DNA of 32,987 bases from Gemmatimonadota bacterium (lineage in GTDB: Bacteria > Latescibacterota > UBA2968 > UBA8231), in assembly GCA_002712305.1 (NCBI GenBank), contig PATE01000045.1, forward strand, positions 41,368 through 74,354, written 5' to 3'. Within the stretch, counting starts at the first letter, position 1. Each line of letters starts with the position of its first letter. Of the stretch, positions 1 to 7,902 are shown piece by piece. The position numbers and the translations under genes are program-made. Under the pieces are notes generated by a model. It did not search any database. It had not been told where the DNA came from and saw only the letters and a list, made by a program, of their open reading frames with translations.

Positions 1-33
1 GGCCGCCGCAGCCTCGTCCCGCTTTGGTTCACC

Positions 34-63
34 TTGACACATGCGACAGGTCCCGGTTATCTA
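34..63 (+). promoter_or_regulatory. Predicted sigma70-type promoter for cytochrome c gene
   Basis: A perfect -35 hexamer TTGACA (34-39) is followed after 18 bases by TATCTA (58-63), which keeps the first three bases of the -10 consensus. Transcription would begin near 70. This argues that the cytochrome starts at 118 or 124 and not at the TTG that overlaps the -35 element. Seen in sequence; activity is inferred. Confidence 0.45.
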
Positions 64-117
64 CGAAAGATGATCGTCCTGACAAACCTCACGATGCCAC
101 GCCGACTAGCCTGCGGG

Positions 118-870
118 ATGACGATGATCCGCACAAGCGCTCTGTTGCTCACCATCCTGGCCCTTTCTGCTCCCGACGCGGTCCTCGCTCAAAAAGGTGC
201 TCGCGGCACAGCCGCCGAGGGCCGAGTGCTTTTTCATTCTCCGGCACTGAGCACCAATGGCCTGGCGTGTATCAACTGCCACAGTGATTTCGACGAGCAA
301 CGCGAACCAGATGGTCTGATGAGGGCAGGGCATCCTCTCTACAATGCAACCCAGCGCGCCACATTCTGGGGGCAGCAGGAAAACGATCCGGATCGATATC
401 AGAGCATCGGTGACGCCGCCGTCGTCTGCGTGGAACACTTCATGAAGAACCCGGACAAGCTAACGGCTCGTCAGGTCGAATCCTTGAGCGAATACCTCAA
501 GTTCAAAAGCCCTCGCCCGCTCACCGACGCCCTGGCCTTGACTGCAGCAGCCGACAAGACCGGCCAGTATCTGGGGCATGACGGGGGGGACCGAATCCGC
601 GGCCGAGAGTTGTTCTATTCTGCCTGCCACGTGTGCCACCCCAATGCCAACGGCGGAATCGGCGTGCCGATTCCGAGAGACAAGGACCCCGCCTTCTATG
701 CCCGCAAAGTGCGCGAGGGAGACGGACTGGGGGCGGTACTGAGCGGTCTCGATGCCAATGCCTTTGCTCTGTCCGCGGGTAACTTCATGCCCTTCTTCGG
801 TGCAGATAGACTCTCCAAGTCCGAACTGCGCGACATCATCGCTTACCTTCGCAGCCTCCCCGCCCAGTAG
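118..870 (+). CDS. Diheme c-type cytochrome, exported
   Basis: Periplasmic electron-transfer protein of about 250 residues. A signal peptide (MTMIRTSALLLTILALSAP, cleavage near AVLAQ) is followed by two c-type heme sites: CINCH at about residues 51-55 and CHVCH at about 170-174, both CxxCH. A Met-containing stretch near the C terminus (NFMPFF) could supply an axial heme ligand, and the end (ELRDIIAYLRSL) matches the last helix of small cytochromes c. The frame stays open upstream to a TTG at 34, but that would put about 28 non-signal residues before the signal peptide and overlaps a promoter, so ATG 118 (or 124) is preferred. The neighbour converges on it after 21 bases, so it is probably a single-gene transcript. 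Its redox partner cannot be told from the sequence. Confidence 0.85.
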   Translation: MTMIRTSALLLTILALSAPDAVLAQKGARGTAAEGRVLFHSPALSTNGLACINCHSDFDEQREPDGLMRAGHPLYNATQRATFWGQQENDPDRYQSIGDAAVVCVEHFMKNPDKLTARQVESLSEYLKFKSPRPLTDALALTAAADKTGQYLGHDGGDRIRGRELFYSACHVCHPNANGGIGVPIPRDKDPAFYARKVREGDGLGAVLSGLDANAFALSAGNFMPFFGADRLSKSELRDIIAYLRSLPAQ

Positions 871-891
871 TCGGCCACAAGCATCTCCCAC

Positions 892-1638
892 CTACACAGG
901 CCGCGACCTTTCAAGCAGGGGCGCACAGGTCTGGCAGGCTTGGTCGTATTCCTCGACGGAATCGATTTCTGCCCATGGCAGATCCGTCACATCTGCGATT
1001 GACAACCGTCTTTGCTCCACCAGCGGGCCGTAGGCTGCCGTGGGAAACGTGTCGAGTGTATCGTTGGCCACCATGCGCTCGACTTCCTCACGCACCAAGT
1101 CGCCGTCGGAGGGCTTGAGGAGGATGATCTGGGCACTGACTGCCTGCGTCGTGAGAGGATCGAGCTGTTTGCTGATGGCCTCCACACGCTCCTCTGAATC
1201 GAGACGGATGTTCATCTCACCTGCCAGTCGCGGCCGCTGCGTGTCAGCGGCGATGCAGGACCCACCCATCTGCGTCATTCGGTGAGGCAGTCGTGCATCG
1301 AAGAGGATGTCGCAGTTGCACAGGAATGTCCCTTGTCGCCCCCAGTCACCGAGCGTCAGGTAGAGGGAGTAGATGGAGTTGGTCGATTCCCAGCGCTCGT
1401 TGTTCACATATGTGACGTCCAAGCCATATCGGCTCCCGTCCCCGCAGTGCTCCCGGACCATGTGCTCGAGATACCCGACCACGAGGCAGACCCGGGTTAC
1501 ACCCGCCTCTGCCAGCGAATGGATCTGGTGGTCGAGGAGGGTGCCCGTCGCACCGATCGCCACCAGGCACTTTGGGCATTGGGCGGTGAGAGGGCGCAGG
1601 CGGGTACCGGCGCCAGCAGCGAGAATGACGGCATCCAT
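892..1638 (-). CDS. Sugar/alcohol-phosphate nucleotidyltransferase (LicC-like)
   Basis: A 248-residue NTP-transferase-fold enzyme that would activate a phosphorylated alcohol or sugar with an NTP. The N terminus carries the nucleotide-binding signature LAAGAGTRLRPLT followed by PKCLV. A region reading ESTNSIYSLYLT resembles the substrate loop of choline- and inositol-phosphate cytidylyltransferases, and CNCDILF occupies the place of the usual metal-binding GD/GDN site. It starts at ATG 1638 with no strong ribosome site visible. It diverges from the operon at 1968, whose first gene is a paralogue, so both probably serve the same lipid headgroup pathway. Family assignment is firm. The substrate, and CTP as donor, are inferred from the adjacent CDP-alcohol phosphatidyltransferase. 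Confidence 0.85.
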   Translation of the reverse strand: MDAVILAAGAGTRLRPLTAQCPKCLVAIGATGTLLDHQIHSLAEAGVTRVCLVVGYLEHMVREHCGDGSRYGLDVTYVNNERWESTNSIYSLYLTLGDWGRQGTFLCNCDILFDARLPHRMTQMGGSCIAADTQRPRLAGEMNIRLDSEERVEAISKQLDPLTTQAVSAQIILLKPSDGDLVREEVERMVANDTLDTFPTAAYGPLVEQRRLSIADVTDLPWAEIDSVEEYDQACQTCAPLLERSRPV

Positions 1639-1754
1639 GAAATCGACTCGAGGATTTGGGTTGGCCGGATGTGCGACCGGCGATCAAATATAGGACCCGA
1701 CCACCCACGACGCCCAGCAGCCGTTTTGGGGTGTGTCAAACATGTCCTATCTCG

Positions 1755-1783
1755 TTGACCACACGTAGGTTAATGGCTATCTT
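1755..1783 (+). promoter_or_regulatory. Predicted sigma70-type promoter of the lipid operon
   Basis: TTGACC (1755-1760, 5 of 6 consensus) is separated by exactly 17 bases from TATCTT (1778-1783, 4 of 6). It lies upstream of the seven-gene operon beginning at 1968 and gives a leader of about 175 bases that includes the hairpin at 1802-1843. Confidence 0.6.
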
Positions 1784-1801
1784 AAATTAGTTGCCTCGTG
1801 G

Positions 1802-1843
1802 GTGCCTTCGGCCTGAGTCCATGACCAGCCGGAGGCCCTTTTT
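1802..1843 (+). terminator. Terminator-like hairpin in operon leader (possible attenuator)
   Basis: The arms GTGCCTTCGGC and GCCGGAGGCCC pair over 10 of 11 positions (one GU, one mismatch), with a loop of about 14 bases and a run of five T directly after. This is the form of an intrinsic terminator. It sits only about 20 bases after the predicted transcription start and before any gene, so it cannot end an upstream plus-strand gene transcribed from this promoter. Attenuation or a short leader RNA are possible roles; both are inferred. Confidence 0.5.
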
Positions 1844-1967
1844 CCGTACGTGTAACTGCATGATGCCGGCGAGCATCGGGCATCGACCATCCGAAGGTGG
1901 ATGATTCCATCAAGCCCTGCCGCCAACCCCCACACCGATCGATGCCCTTGCGTCCCGAGTCCTCCCG

Positions 1968-2735
1968 TTGAAAGCCCTGATTCTGGCCGCCGGACGTGGC
2001 CGACGCTTGTGGCCCTATACCCGGCAGACGCCCAAGTGCCTGCTGACGATCGAACCCCAGGTATCGATCCTGCAGCGTCAGATCTCACTGCTGAGTGCCG
2101 CGGGCGTCGATCGTATCGTCGTCGTGGCGGGGTTTGGCTTCGAGCAAGTGCGCGCCTCGACCGCCGGTGATTCCCATGTGAGGGTGATGTACAATCCATT
2201 CTACGCCGTCGCCGACAATCTCATCAGTCTTTGGGCCGCCCGGGCCGAGATGGACGACGATCTTCTCATCGTCAATGGTGACAACGTCTTCCACCCGGAC
2301 ATGCTGACGTATCTGCTGCAACCTGTCGCTTCGAACTGCCAGTTGCTTGTTCAGAGAAAGCCACGGTATGACGACGACGACATGAAGGTGACGATTCGTG
2401 CAGGGTCGTTGCAGGCGATCGGCAAGGAACTGCCCGCCGAGTGTATCGATGCCGCGTCGGTGGGACTGCTGGGTTTCAGGGGAGCGGGCGTGGGGCAACT
2501 GCACGAGATCCTCGAGGAAGCGGTGCAGGTCGAGGGTGCCATGAGCAGCTACTATCTCGACGGCATCCAGCGCCTTGCCCAGGGCGGGATCAGCATTCAG
2601 TGTGTGGATTCGGAGCAGGTGCCCTGGGCCGATATCGACACGCCCCAGGATCTGGCAAAGGTTCGCGAGCAACTCGATCGTTTTGGCTCGCACGGAAGCC
2701 TCACCCAACCCTCTGCTGCACCGAGGCTCGCATGA
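1968..2735 (+). CDS. Nucleotidyltransferase, first gene of lipid operon
   Basis: A 255-residue NTP transferase that activates an alcohol- or sugar-phosphate, probably as its CDP derivative. The signature LAAGRGRRLWPYT followed by PKCLL is at residues 5-25. ADNLISLWAAR matches the substrate-loop region of LicC-like cytidylyltransferases, and VNGDNVFH holds the metal-binding aspartate. Near the C terminus, PWADIDTPQDLAKVRE is typical of the family. Translation starts at TTG 1968, directly before the first conserved strand. Its stop codon overlaps the next gene's ATG (ATGA at 2732-2735), implying translational coupling with the phosphatidyltransferase that would use its product. It is paralogous to the divergent gene at 892-1638. 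The exact alcohol is unknown. Confidence 0.87.
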   Translation: MKALILAAGRGRRLWPYTRQTPKCLLTIEPQVSILQRQISLLSAAGVDRIVVVAGFGFEQVRASTAGDSHVRVMYNPFYAVADNLISLWAARAEMDDDLLIVNGDNVFHPDMLTYLLQPVASNCQLLVQRKPRYDDDDMKVTIRAGSLQAIGKELPAECIDAASVGLLGFRGAGVGQLHEILEEAVQVEGAMSSYYLDGIQRLAQGGISIQCVDSEQVPWADIDTPQDLAKVREQLDRFGSHGSLTQPSAAPRLA

Positions 2736-4144
2736 ATCTGGCGGGCCTTCTTGTCTTCGACGACAGTGATGACGGTCGTCAGATCGCAGAGCGATCCTTC
2801 GGTGGATTGCGCCTTTTGGAGCGTGGGATTCGTACCATGGCCCGTGCCGGGGTGCGGCGCCTGCTCGTGGTGACGGCGCCAGGTACAAGAACGACGGTCG
2901 GCAAGGTGACGGACCGCCTGGATCTCGAGCTTGAATTTGTGGAGTGGGGCACCAAACCGCATATGCGTTTCGGGGCGGGCGAAGACGTTCTGTGCCTGTT
3001 CGGAGACCACGCTCACCATCACACGTCGCTGAGCGACCTTGTCGCCGACGGCACCGGCGCCGACGAGGTGGTGATCCAGGTGGCACCCGCCTCGCAGCAG
3101 ATCGAGCTGCTGGTGGCACAGGTGAGCGACTTGGATGCGGGCCACCAGATGCAGTTGGCATGGGCCCCCGGCCCTGTCGAAGAAGCAAGCACGGGGGCTT
3201 TCCTCGTCGATGGCGCATTGACGCCCCATGAAATCTCAACCTCCGGTGCCCCTCTGATTGACTTCCTGAGGGTCCGCAGTGCCGGATGGGCGTTGCGAAC
3301 CAAGGCCGGCGAGGCCCACCTGTGGCGGCGCGTCATCGATCGCCGCACGGCCCGCGCCGCCCGAGCCATGCTCTTTGGCCAGGTGACGAAAGCCACCAGT
3401 GGCCCGATTTCCCGGCATCTGAATGCTCGCATGTCGATCCCGATCAGCAAGCTTCTGATCGAGACGGGCATCTCTCCACACATGGTCACCGTACTGTTTG
3501 TGATGTCCACCGGACTGACCGCAGCCTATCTGATGTCACATCCCATGCCACACTGGCGCCTGGCCCTCGCCGGATTCCTGTGGCAGATGGCAGCCGTCCT
3601 CGACCGCTGTGATGGCGAAATCGCCCGTGTGAAACTGTGTGAATCACAGTTTGGCGCCTGGTTCGATACCGTGACTGACAATATCGCCTACCTGAGTGCC
3701 TACGTGGCCTTCCTCGTTGCAGTGACCAAGCTGCATCCGGATCAGCCCTTGTTCCTTTACGCAGGCTACTCCGCCATTCTGGCCATGCTGCTGAGTCTGG
3801 GCATCATGTACCACTACGCATTGAAGACGGGCAATGGTTCCCTGCAGAAATACCTTGTGGGATATGCGGCACTACCGCCCGAACAGAAGGGCGTACTGTA
3901 TCGGCTTCTCGAACGTTATTCGTTCGTGGCGAAGCGAGATTTCTTCGCCTTCGTCCACTTCGTCTTTGCCATCCTCAATCAGTTTGACATGATCTATCTG
4001 TACACTGTGGGTGGTCTGCATCTGATGACATTGGGTGTCGTGATCTCCCAGCGAAAGATGCTGACCTACCACGCAGAGAATGGCTCGATGGAGCCCTCGC
4101 CTGGGCAGTCTGCGACGGGCGCCGCGGCGCAGGATTCCCGATGA
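2732..4144 (+). CDS. CDP-alcohol phosphatidyltransferase with degenerate NTase-like N-terminal domain
   Basis: A 470-residue membrane enzyme that transfers a phospho-alcohol from a CDP-alcohol to an acceptor. The CDP-alcohol transferase signature DG-x2-AR-x8-G-x3-D-x3-D is complete at residues 294-316, preceded by the segment SIPISKLLIETGISPHMVT, which is typical of the di-myo-inositol-phosphate-phosphate synthase branch, and followed by several membrane helices. The N-terminal 230 or so residues have the layout of a nucleotidyltransferase (a domain that is fused and active in IPCT/DIPPS enzymes), but the GxGxR loop is replaced by FDDSDDGRQ, so it is probably inactive for nucleotide transfer. 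ATG 2732 overlaps the previous stop. An open frame to 2441 lies inside the previous gene and is rejected. Product identity is inferred, not shown. Confidence 0.88.
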   Translation: MNLAGLLVFDDSDDGRQIAERSFGGLRLLERGIRTMARAGVRRLLVVTAPGTRTTVGKVTDRLDLELEFVEWGTKPHMRFGAGEDVLCLFGDHAHHHTSLSDLVADGTGADEVVIQVAPASQQIELLVAQVSDLDAGHQMQLAWAPGPVEEASTGAFLVDGALTPHEISTSGAPLIDFLRVRSAGWALRTKAGEAHLWRRVIDRRTARAARAMLFGQVTKATSGPISRHLNARMSIPISKLLIETGISPHMVTVLFVMSTGLTAAYLMSHPMPHWRLALAGFLWQMAAVLDRCDGEIARVKLCESQFGAWFDTVTDNIAYLSAYVAFLVAVTKLHPDQPLFLYAGYSAILAMLLSLGIMYHYALKTGNGSLQKYLVGYAALPPEQKGVLYRLLERYSFVAKRDFFAFVHFVFAILNQFDMIYLYTVGGLHLMTLGVVISQRKMLTYHAENGSMEPSPGQSATGAAAQDSR

Positions 4145-4169
4145 AGAGCTCACGGATGAAGAGTTGACG

Positions 4170-5213
4170 GTGAAGATTCTCCGGTTCCTGCTTCCCGGGC
4201 TTGGCCTTCTGCTGCTCGGTTATCTCATCGGTACCCTGGGATTGGGCGAGATCCTGTCTAACCTTGCCGTGATGAAATGGGCCTTCCCCCTCGTGCTGCT
4301 GCTGGCCACCGGCTGGCATGTGACCAATTCCATCGCATGGTCCTTCGCCTTTCCGTCAGGCGCCTTCCGGCCAGGCCTGCTGACACTGATTCGGGCGAAA
4401 CTGGCCGGCGAAGCAGTCAATCAATTGACGCCCCTGGCCAATCTCGGAGGCGAACCGCTCAAGGCCTTTCTCCTGCGCCATCAATCCCCCACGTCACGTG
4501 GCCTGGCATCCGTCGTGATCAACAAGACGGGTCAGGTGTTCACGGGACTCGCTTTTACGGCGATTGGGCTGTTGTTGGTGGTGCTTCACTGGGAGTTGCC
4601 GCAGGCCTTGCCCGTCCCCGTGCAGGGCGGATTGCTGGCTCTCTTCTGTTTTGCCGCGCTGTTGCTGGTACTGATGGTGCGCAAGCAGCGGCACATGTTC
4701 ACATCATTGCTGAACTTCCTCAAGCGCTTTGGCCTGCATCTGGAGGCCCTCGAGAGCCGGATGGCCAAGGCCGTCCGCATCGACGAGAACATCTCCCGCT
4801 TCTATCGAGAATCAAAGGGCCGCTTCTGTCTGGTCATGCTGTTTCACGCCGCCGGCTGGATGTTGGGCGCGTGCGAAACCTTTGTGATCCTTCGTGCGCT
4901 GGGTGCGCCGATCGCCTTCGATGTGGCGTTCTTGATCACGGCGCTGACCCTGCTGATCAACAGTCTGTTTTTTTTCATGCCGTCAAACATCGGCGTGCTG
5001 GAAGGCGGTCAGGTATTTCTCTTCCTGACCCTGGGACTCGACCCGGCGATGGGCCTGTCTCTCGGTATCATCAAGCGCATGCGCAAGATCTTCTGGATCG
5101 GCCTGGGTTGGCTCTTTCTCGCCCAGCTGAGTCGTTCGTTTCACTCGATGACCGCCTTCCCATCGACAGATGACTCGACCATGGGTGTCGTCTCCCGCGG
5201 GGAAGCCTCGTGA
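4170..5213 (+). CDS. UPF0104/HpnL-like integral membrane protein (lipid flippase-type)
   Basis: About 347 residues with seven to eight hydrophobic helices. It carries hallmarks of the lysylphosphatidylglycerol-synthase transmembrane family (UPF0104, including HpnL): a conserved segment reading NQLTPLANLGGEPLKAF, and MPSNIGVLEGG before the last helices. Members are implicated in lipid flipping or lipid modification. No aminoacyl-transferase domain is attached. GTG 4170 is chosen because GAAGAG (4158-4163) stands six bases before it and the protein then begins with its first helix. The frame is open back to ATG 4080, which would overlap the previous gene by 65 bases and add Arg-rich sequence. 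Its place between a phosphatidyltransferase and export genes suggests it moves the new lipid across the inner membrane (inference). Confidence 0.8.
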   Translation: MKILRFLLPGLGLLLLGYLIGTLGLGEILSNLAVMKWAFPLVLLLATGWHVTNSIAWSFAFPSGAFRPGLLTLIRAKLAGEAVNQLTPLANLGGEPLKAFLLRHQSPTSRGLASVVINKTGQVFTGLAFTAIGLLLVVLHWELPQALPVPVQGGLLALFCFAALLLVLMVRKQRHMFTSLLNFLKRFGLHLEALESRMAKAVRIDENISRFYRESKGRFCLVMLFHAAGWMLGACETFVILRALGAPIAFDVAFLITALTLLINSLFFFMPSNIGVLEGGQVFLFLTLGLDPAMGLSLGIIKRMRKIFWIGLGWLFLAQLSRSFHSMTAFPSTDDSTMGVVSRGEAS

Positions 5214-6559
5214 TGCCGCGCATCTGGTGGCGGAGGCCGATGTATAGCCTGCTGACCGGCACATTGCTGTTGTGCGCCGCAACGTCGCAGGCCGAACCCG
5301 CGACGTACGATCTGCCGACGCTCATCGACCGCGCCCTGGAGCACAACGCCGAGATCCTGGAGAGTCGTGCCAAAGTCGCCGAAGCACGTGCGACACAGCG
5401 TCAAGCGCGCGGAGCCTTTGTCCTTCCCCGTCTGCGCCTGGAGAGTTATGGTGGCCTCACGCCAGATGCGAAAGGCGACGTGTTCAACCCTCCTTCGGAT
5501 ACATCGGGTGTTCGCGCTCTGGGCCCCTTCGCCCGTGCTCAACTCGAATTTATCCAACCCCTGTATACCTTCGGCCGGCTGACCCATCTGCACAGAGCAG
5601 CTGAGGCGGGGGTTTCCGCCCAGCAGGCGCAACTTGCCGATTCACGAGGTGAAATCATTCACCAGGTGAAGGAGCTGTACTACGGAATCCTCCTTGCTCA
5701 GGATCTGACCAGCCTGGCGCGGCGTCTGAGAGACGAACTCGCCACCTGGGAGGATGAAGTGACCCTCGATAACCCTGACATCCCCGTATCAGCGCCGTAC
5801 AAACTGCAACTGGCCCTGCTTGAGTTGGAGAACCGATCGGCTCAGTTGGAGGATGGACTCCGCTTCGCGCGATCTGCCCTGGCCTGGAAAACGGGGCTTT
5901 CGGAAGCGGACGACTTCGTCCTCGCCGACGAGTTGTCCCCCACCGATACCGCCCTTCCCTCGATCGAGGAACTTCACTCGCGAGGTCTACAGCAGCGGCC
6001 CGAGTGGCGCCACCTGCAGGCAGGACTGGCGGCGCGCCATGCCCAGGAACAGGCAGCGCGTAGCGCCTACTATCCGCAGGTGTTCCTCAGCGGCGGGATT
6101 CGGTATGCCGTGGCGCCGGGGCGAACCGATCAGCACAACCCGTTCGTCAAAGACGAGTTCAATCTCTTCAACGGTGGCGTCTTTCTCGGGCTGCGTCAGT
6201 CCTTCGAGTGGGACATGCTCGGTGCCGATCTCGACAAAGCCCGCGCCAAGAGGCTCCAACTCGAGGCGCTGCAGACCACGGCGGCCCAGGGGATTCGTGT
6301 GGATATCCGTCGTGCCTACGACGAATACCACGCCTCCACACGAGAGGTGGCCACCGCACTCAAGGCCCGCAATCTGACCCGGGAGTGGCTGCAATTGGCG
6401 CAGGACGAATACGAGTTGGAACCCGGATCCGTGAAGGAACTCGTGAGTGCCTTCGAGGCCTTGGCGGCCTCCGAGGAGTCCTACTACCGCGCCCTGCATC
6501 GGGATCATCTTGCCCTCGCCGAGTTGGAGCGTGCTATCGGAGGACCGGTGAATCCATGA
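5213..6559 (+). CDS. TolC-family outer-membrane efflux channel
   Basis: About 448 residues with a signal peptide ending near ATSQAEP and then two repeats of the outer-membrane efflux protein fold. Markers are TYDLPTLIDRALEHNAEI at the N terminus, the strand-turn FIQPLYTFGRL in the first half and LRQSFEWDMLGADLDKARAKRLQ at the equivalent position in the second, with long amphipathic helices after each. Such proteins form trimeric channels across the outer membrane and periplasm. Start codons GTG 5210 and ATG 5213 overlap the stop of the previous gene. A GGGGAAG ribosome site just upstream suits ATG 5213. No membrane-fusion adaptor gene is present in the cluster. The RND protein four genes on is not of the tripartite drug-efflux type, so the usual partner is missing. 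Confidence 0.87.
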   Translation: MPRIWWRRPMYSLLTGTLLLCAATSQAEPATYDLPTLIDRALEHNAEILESRAKVAEARATQRQARGAFVLPRLRLESYGGLTPDAKGDVFNPPSDTSGVRALGPFARAQLEFIQPLYTFGRLTHLHRAAEAGVSAQQAQLADSRGEIIHQVKELYYGILLAQDLTSLARRLRDELATWEDEVTLDNPDIPVSAPYKLQLALLELENRSAQLEDGLRFARSALAWKTGLSEADDFVLADELSPTDTALPSIEELHSRGLQQRPEWRHLQAGLAARHAQEQAARSAYYPQVFLSGGIRYAVAPGRTDQHNPFVKDEFNLFNGGVFLGLRQSFEWDMLGADLDKARAKRLQLEALQTTAAQGIRVDIRRAYDEYHASTREVATALKARNLTREWLQLAQDEYELEPGSVKELVSAFEALAASEESYYRALHRDHLALAELERAIGGPVNP

Positions 6560-7902
6560 ACGGCTACCGGATCATGACAAGATGTGCTGCAGTTGCAGTC
6601 CTGATACTGGGTTGGGCTTCGTCCTCTCTGGCAAGCCGCGCCGACGGACACACGTGGTTCGTGGAGCAACTGACGCACCTGAACGAAGCTCGCGCCCAGT
6701 CGAATCCCCAATCGCTGGCCGTAGATCTGGTGGAACGCCTGGTTCGGGTTGATCGCTTCTCACAGCGCGCTTTCGACGACTACCTCGAACGCAGCCTCGA
6801 AGACTATGAGCAGTTCCTGGCGCCGGAGGAATTGCTCCATCTCGTCGAACAACACCGCCTCCAGCTTCACGATGCCATCCGTACACGACTGATCGCTGAC
6901 CTTAACGGTTGGCTGGGCGGAGACGAGGGTCGTGAGTGGCAATTGGTGGACGCGAAATTCGACAAGGGCACAGGGCATGTGACCGTGTCGGCCGATACTC
7001 ACGCCGTCACACTGTATCTGCGTCGACAAGATGGGCAGTGGTCGGTCACCGACGCAGGTACCCAGCAGATCAGACTCAGCGATCACTATCGCCGACTCGT
7101 GGCTGACATTCTCGACAGCGACTATTCACTGGCCGTGTTGAAGGCACGACTGAAGGAGCGCCATGACGTCGTGATCGAGGATTTCTCCCGTTCCAGGCCT
7201 GGCGTTCTGCCCGAGGGCTGGGGGTGGCGTCGCAAGCGTGACGATCGCAAGGCGAAGTTGTATCGCGTTCAGGAAACGGCGAACAAGCGATATCTTGCGG
7301 CCCAGGACACAGGCGCATCGGTCATTCTGCTGAAGTGGTCGCACTGGAATCCACACGAGCATCCCATTATGACCTGGTGCTGGAGGGCCGATGCCCTGCC
7401 ACCGGGCGGCGATGAGCGCTTCAGTCACACCAATGACAGCGCCGCCGGCATCTACGTGATCTACAGCCAGAACTGGCTCGGTCTTCCAAAACAGATCAAG
7501 TATGTGTGGAGTACCACCCTCCCAGAGGGTACCGTCGACCGCCGGGACATGATTGCCCGCCCTTATTTCTTCGTCCTGGAGAGTGGCGAAAAACACAAGG
7601 GTGAGTGGGTCTTCGAAATGACGGATGTTGTGAAGGACTATGAGAGGGTTTTCGGATCATCTCCGAAGGATCGTACATTGGGGATTGGACTGCTCACCGA
7701 TGCAAACTCCACCGACTCCTATGCTGCGGCCTACTACGCAGACATCCGCGTATGGCCTCGTGAAGCGCGAGAGGATGGGCAGATCACCGACTACTGTGGA
7801 GATCTGCGGGAACCGGCCACGGGGCATGGCGGTCAAAGCCGCACCACATTTGCGGTCAACTCCACTGAAGCCGGCGCTGCAGCGAAGGCGGCGGGAGAAT
7901 GA
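6556..7902 (+). CDS. MlaC-like plus DUF3047 fusion, exported
   Basis: A 448-residue secreted protein. A signal peptide (residues 1-26, ending SSLASRA) is followed by a helix-rich region at about 30-200 whose pattern (LVERLVRVDRFSQRAFDDYL, a middle of charged helices, then a beta section) resembles the MlaC/Tgt2 lipid-carrier domain. From about residue 206 to 405 comes a DUF3047 domain: IEDFSRSRPGVLPEGW at its start, the tryptophan-rich core MTWCWRADALPPGGDE, and YYADIRVW at its end. ATG 6556 overlaps the previous stop (ATGA), and its own stop overlaps the next gene in the same way. DUF3047 has no assigned function that I know of. The MlaC resemblance is judged by eye and is weaker than for the next gene. 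A periplasmic lipid-handling role is inferred from context. Confidence 0.75.
   Translation: MNGYRIMTRCAAVAVLILGWASSSLASRADGHTWFVEQLTHLNEARAQSNPQSLAVDLVERLVRVDRFSQRAFDDYLERSLEDYEQFLAPEELLHLVEQHRLQLHDAIRTRLIADLNGWLGGDEGREWQLVDAKFDKGTGHVTVSADTHAVTLYLRRQDGQWSVTDAGTQQIRLSDHYRRLVADILDSDYSLAVLKARLKERHDVVIEDFSRSRPGVLPEGWGWRRKRDDRKAKLYRVQETANKRYLAAQDTGASVILLKWSHWNPHEHPIMTWCWRADALPPGGDERFSHTNDSAAGIYVIYSQNWLGLPKQIKYVWSTTLPEGTVDRRDMIARPYFFVLESGEKHKGEWVFEMTDVVKDYERVFGSSPKDRTLGIGLLTDANSTDSYAAAYYADIRVWPREAREDGQITDYCGDLREPATGHGGQSRTTFAVNSTEAGAAAKAAGE

Larger units (their letters stand above)
1639..1967. other. Intergenic region between divergent nucleotidyltransferase genes
   Basis: This 329-base stretch carries no convincing gene. 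It contains a good plus-strand promoter (1755-1783) and, just downstream, a terminator-like hairpin (1802-1843), listed separately. On the minus strand a TTGACA (complement of 1735-1740) has no matching -10 at normal spacing, and a TATATT (complement of 1687-1692) has no matching -35. No clear promoter was found for the minus-strand gene. Confidence 0.6.

Noticed and set aside
2441-2731. Possible upstream extension of the CDP-alcohol transferase
   Set aside because: It is wholly inside the previous gene in another frame. ATG 2732 with an ATGA overlap and a natural N terminus is better.
2085-3239. A 384-residue minus-strand open frame
   Set aside because: It lies opposite the nucleotidyltransferase and phosphatidyltransferase genes, has Arg/Pro/Ser-rich composition typical of antisense frames in GC-rich DNA, and shows no motif.
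6208-6555. Upstream extension of the MlaC-like/DUF3047 gene
   Set aside because: It overlaps the TolC gene and would hide the signal peptide that begins at ATG 6556.
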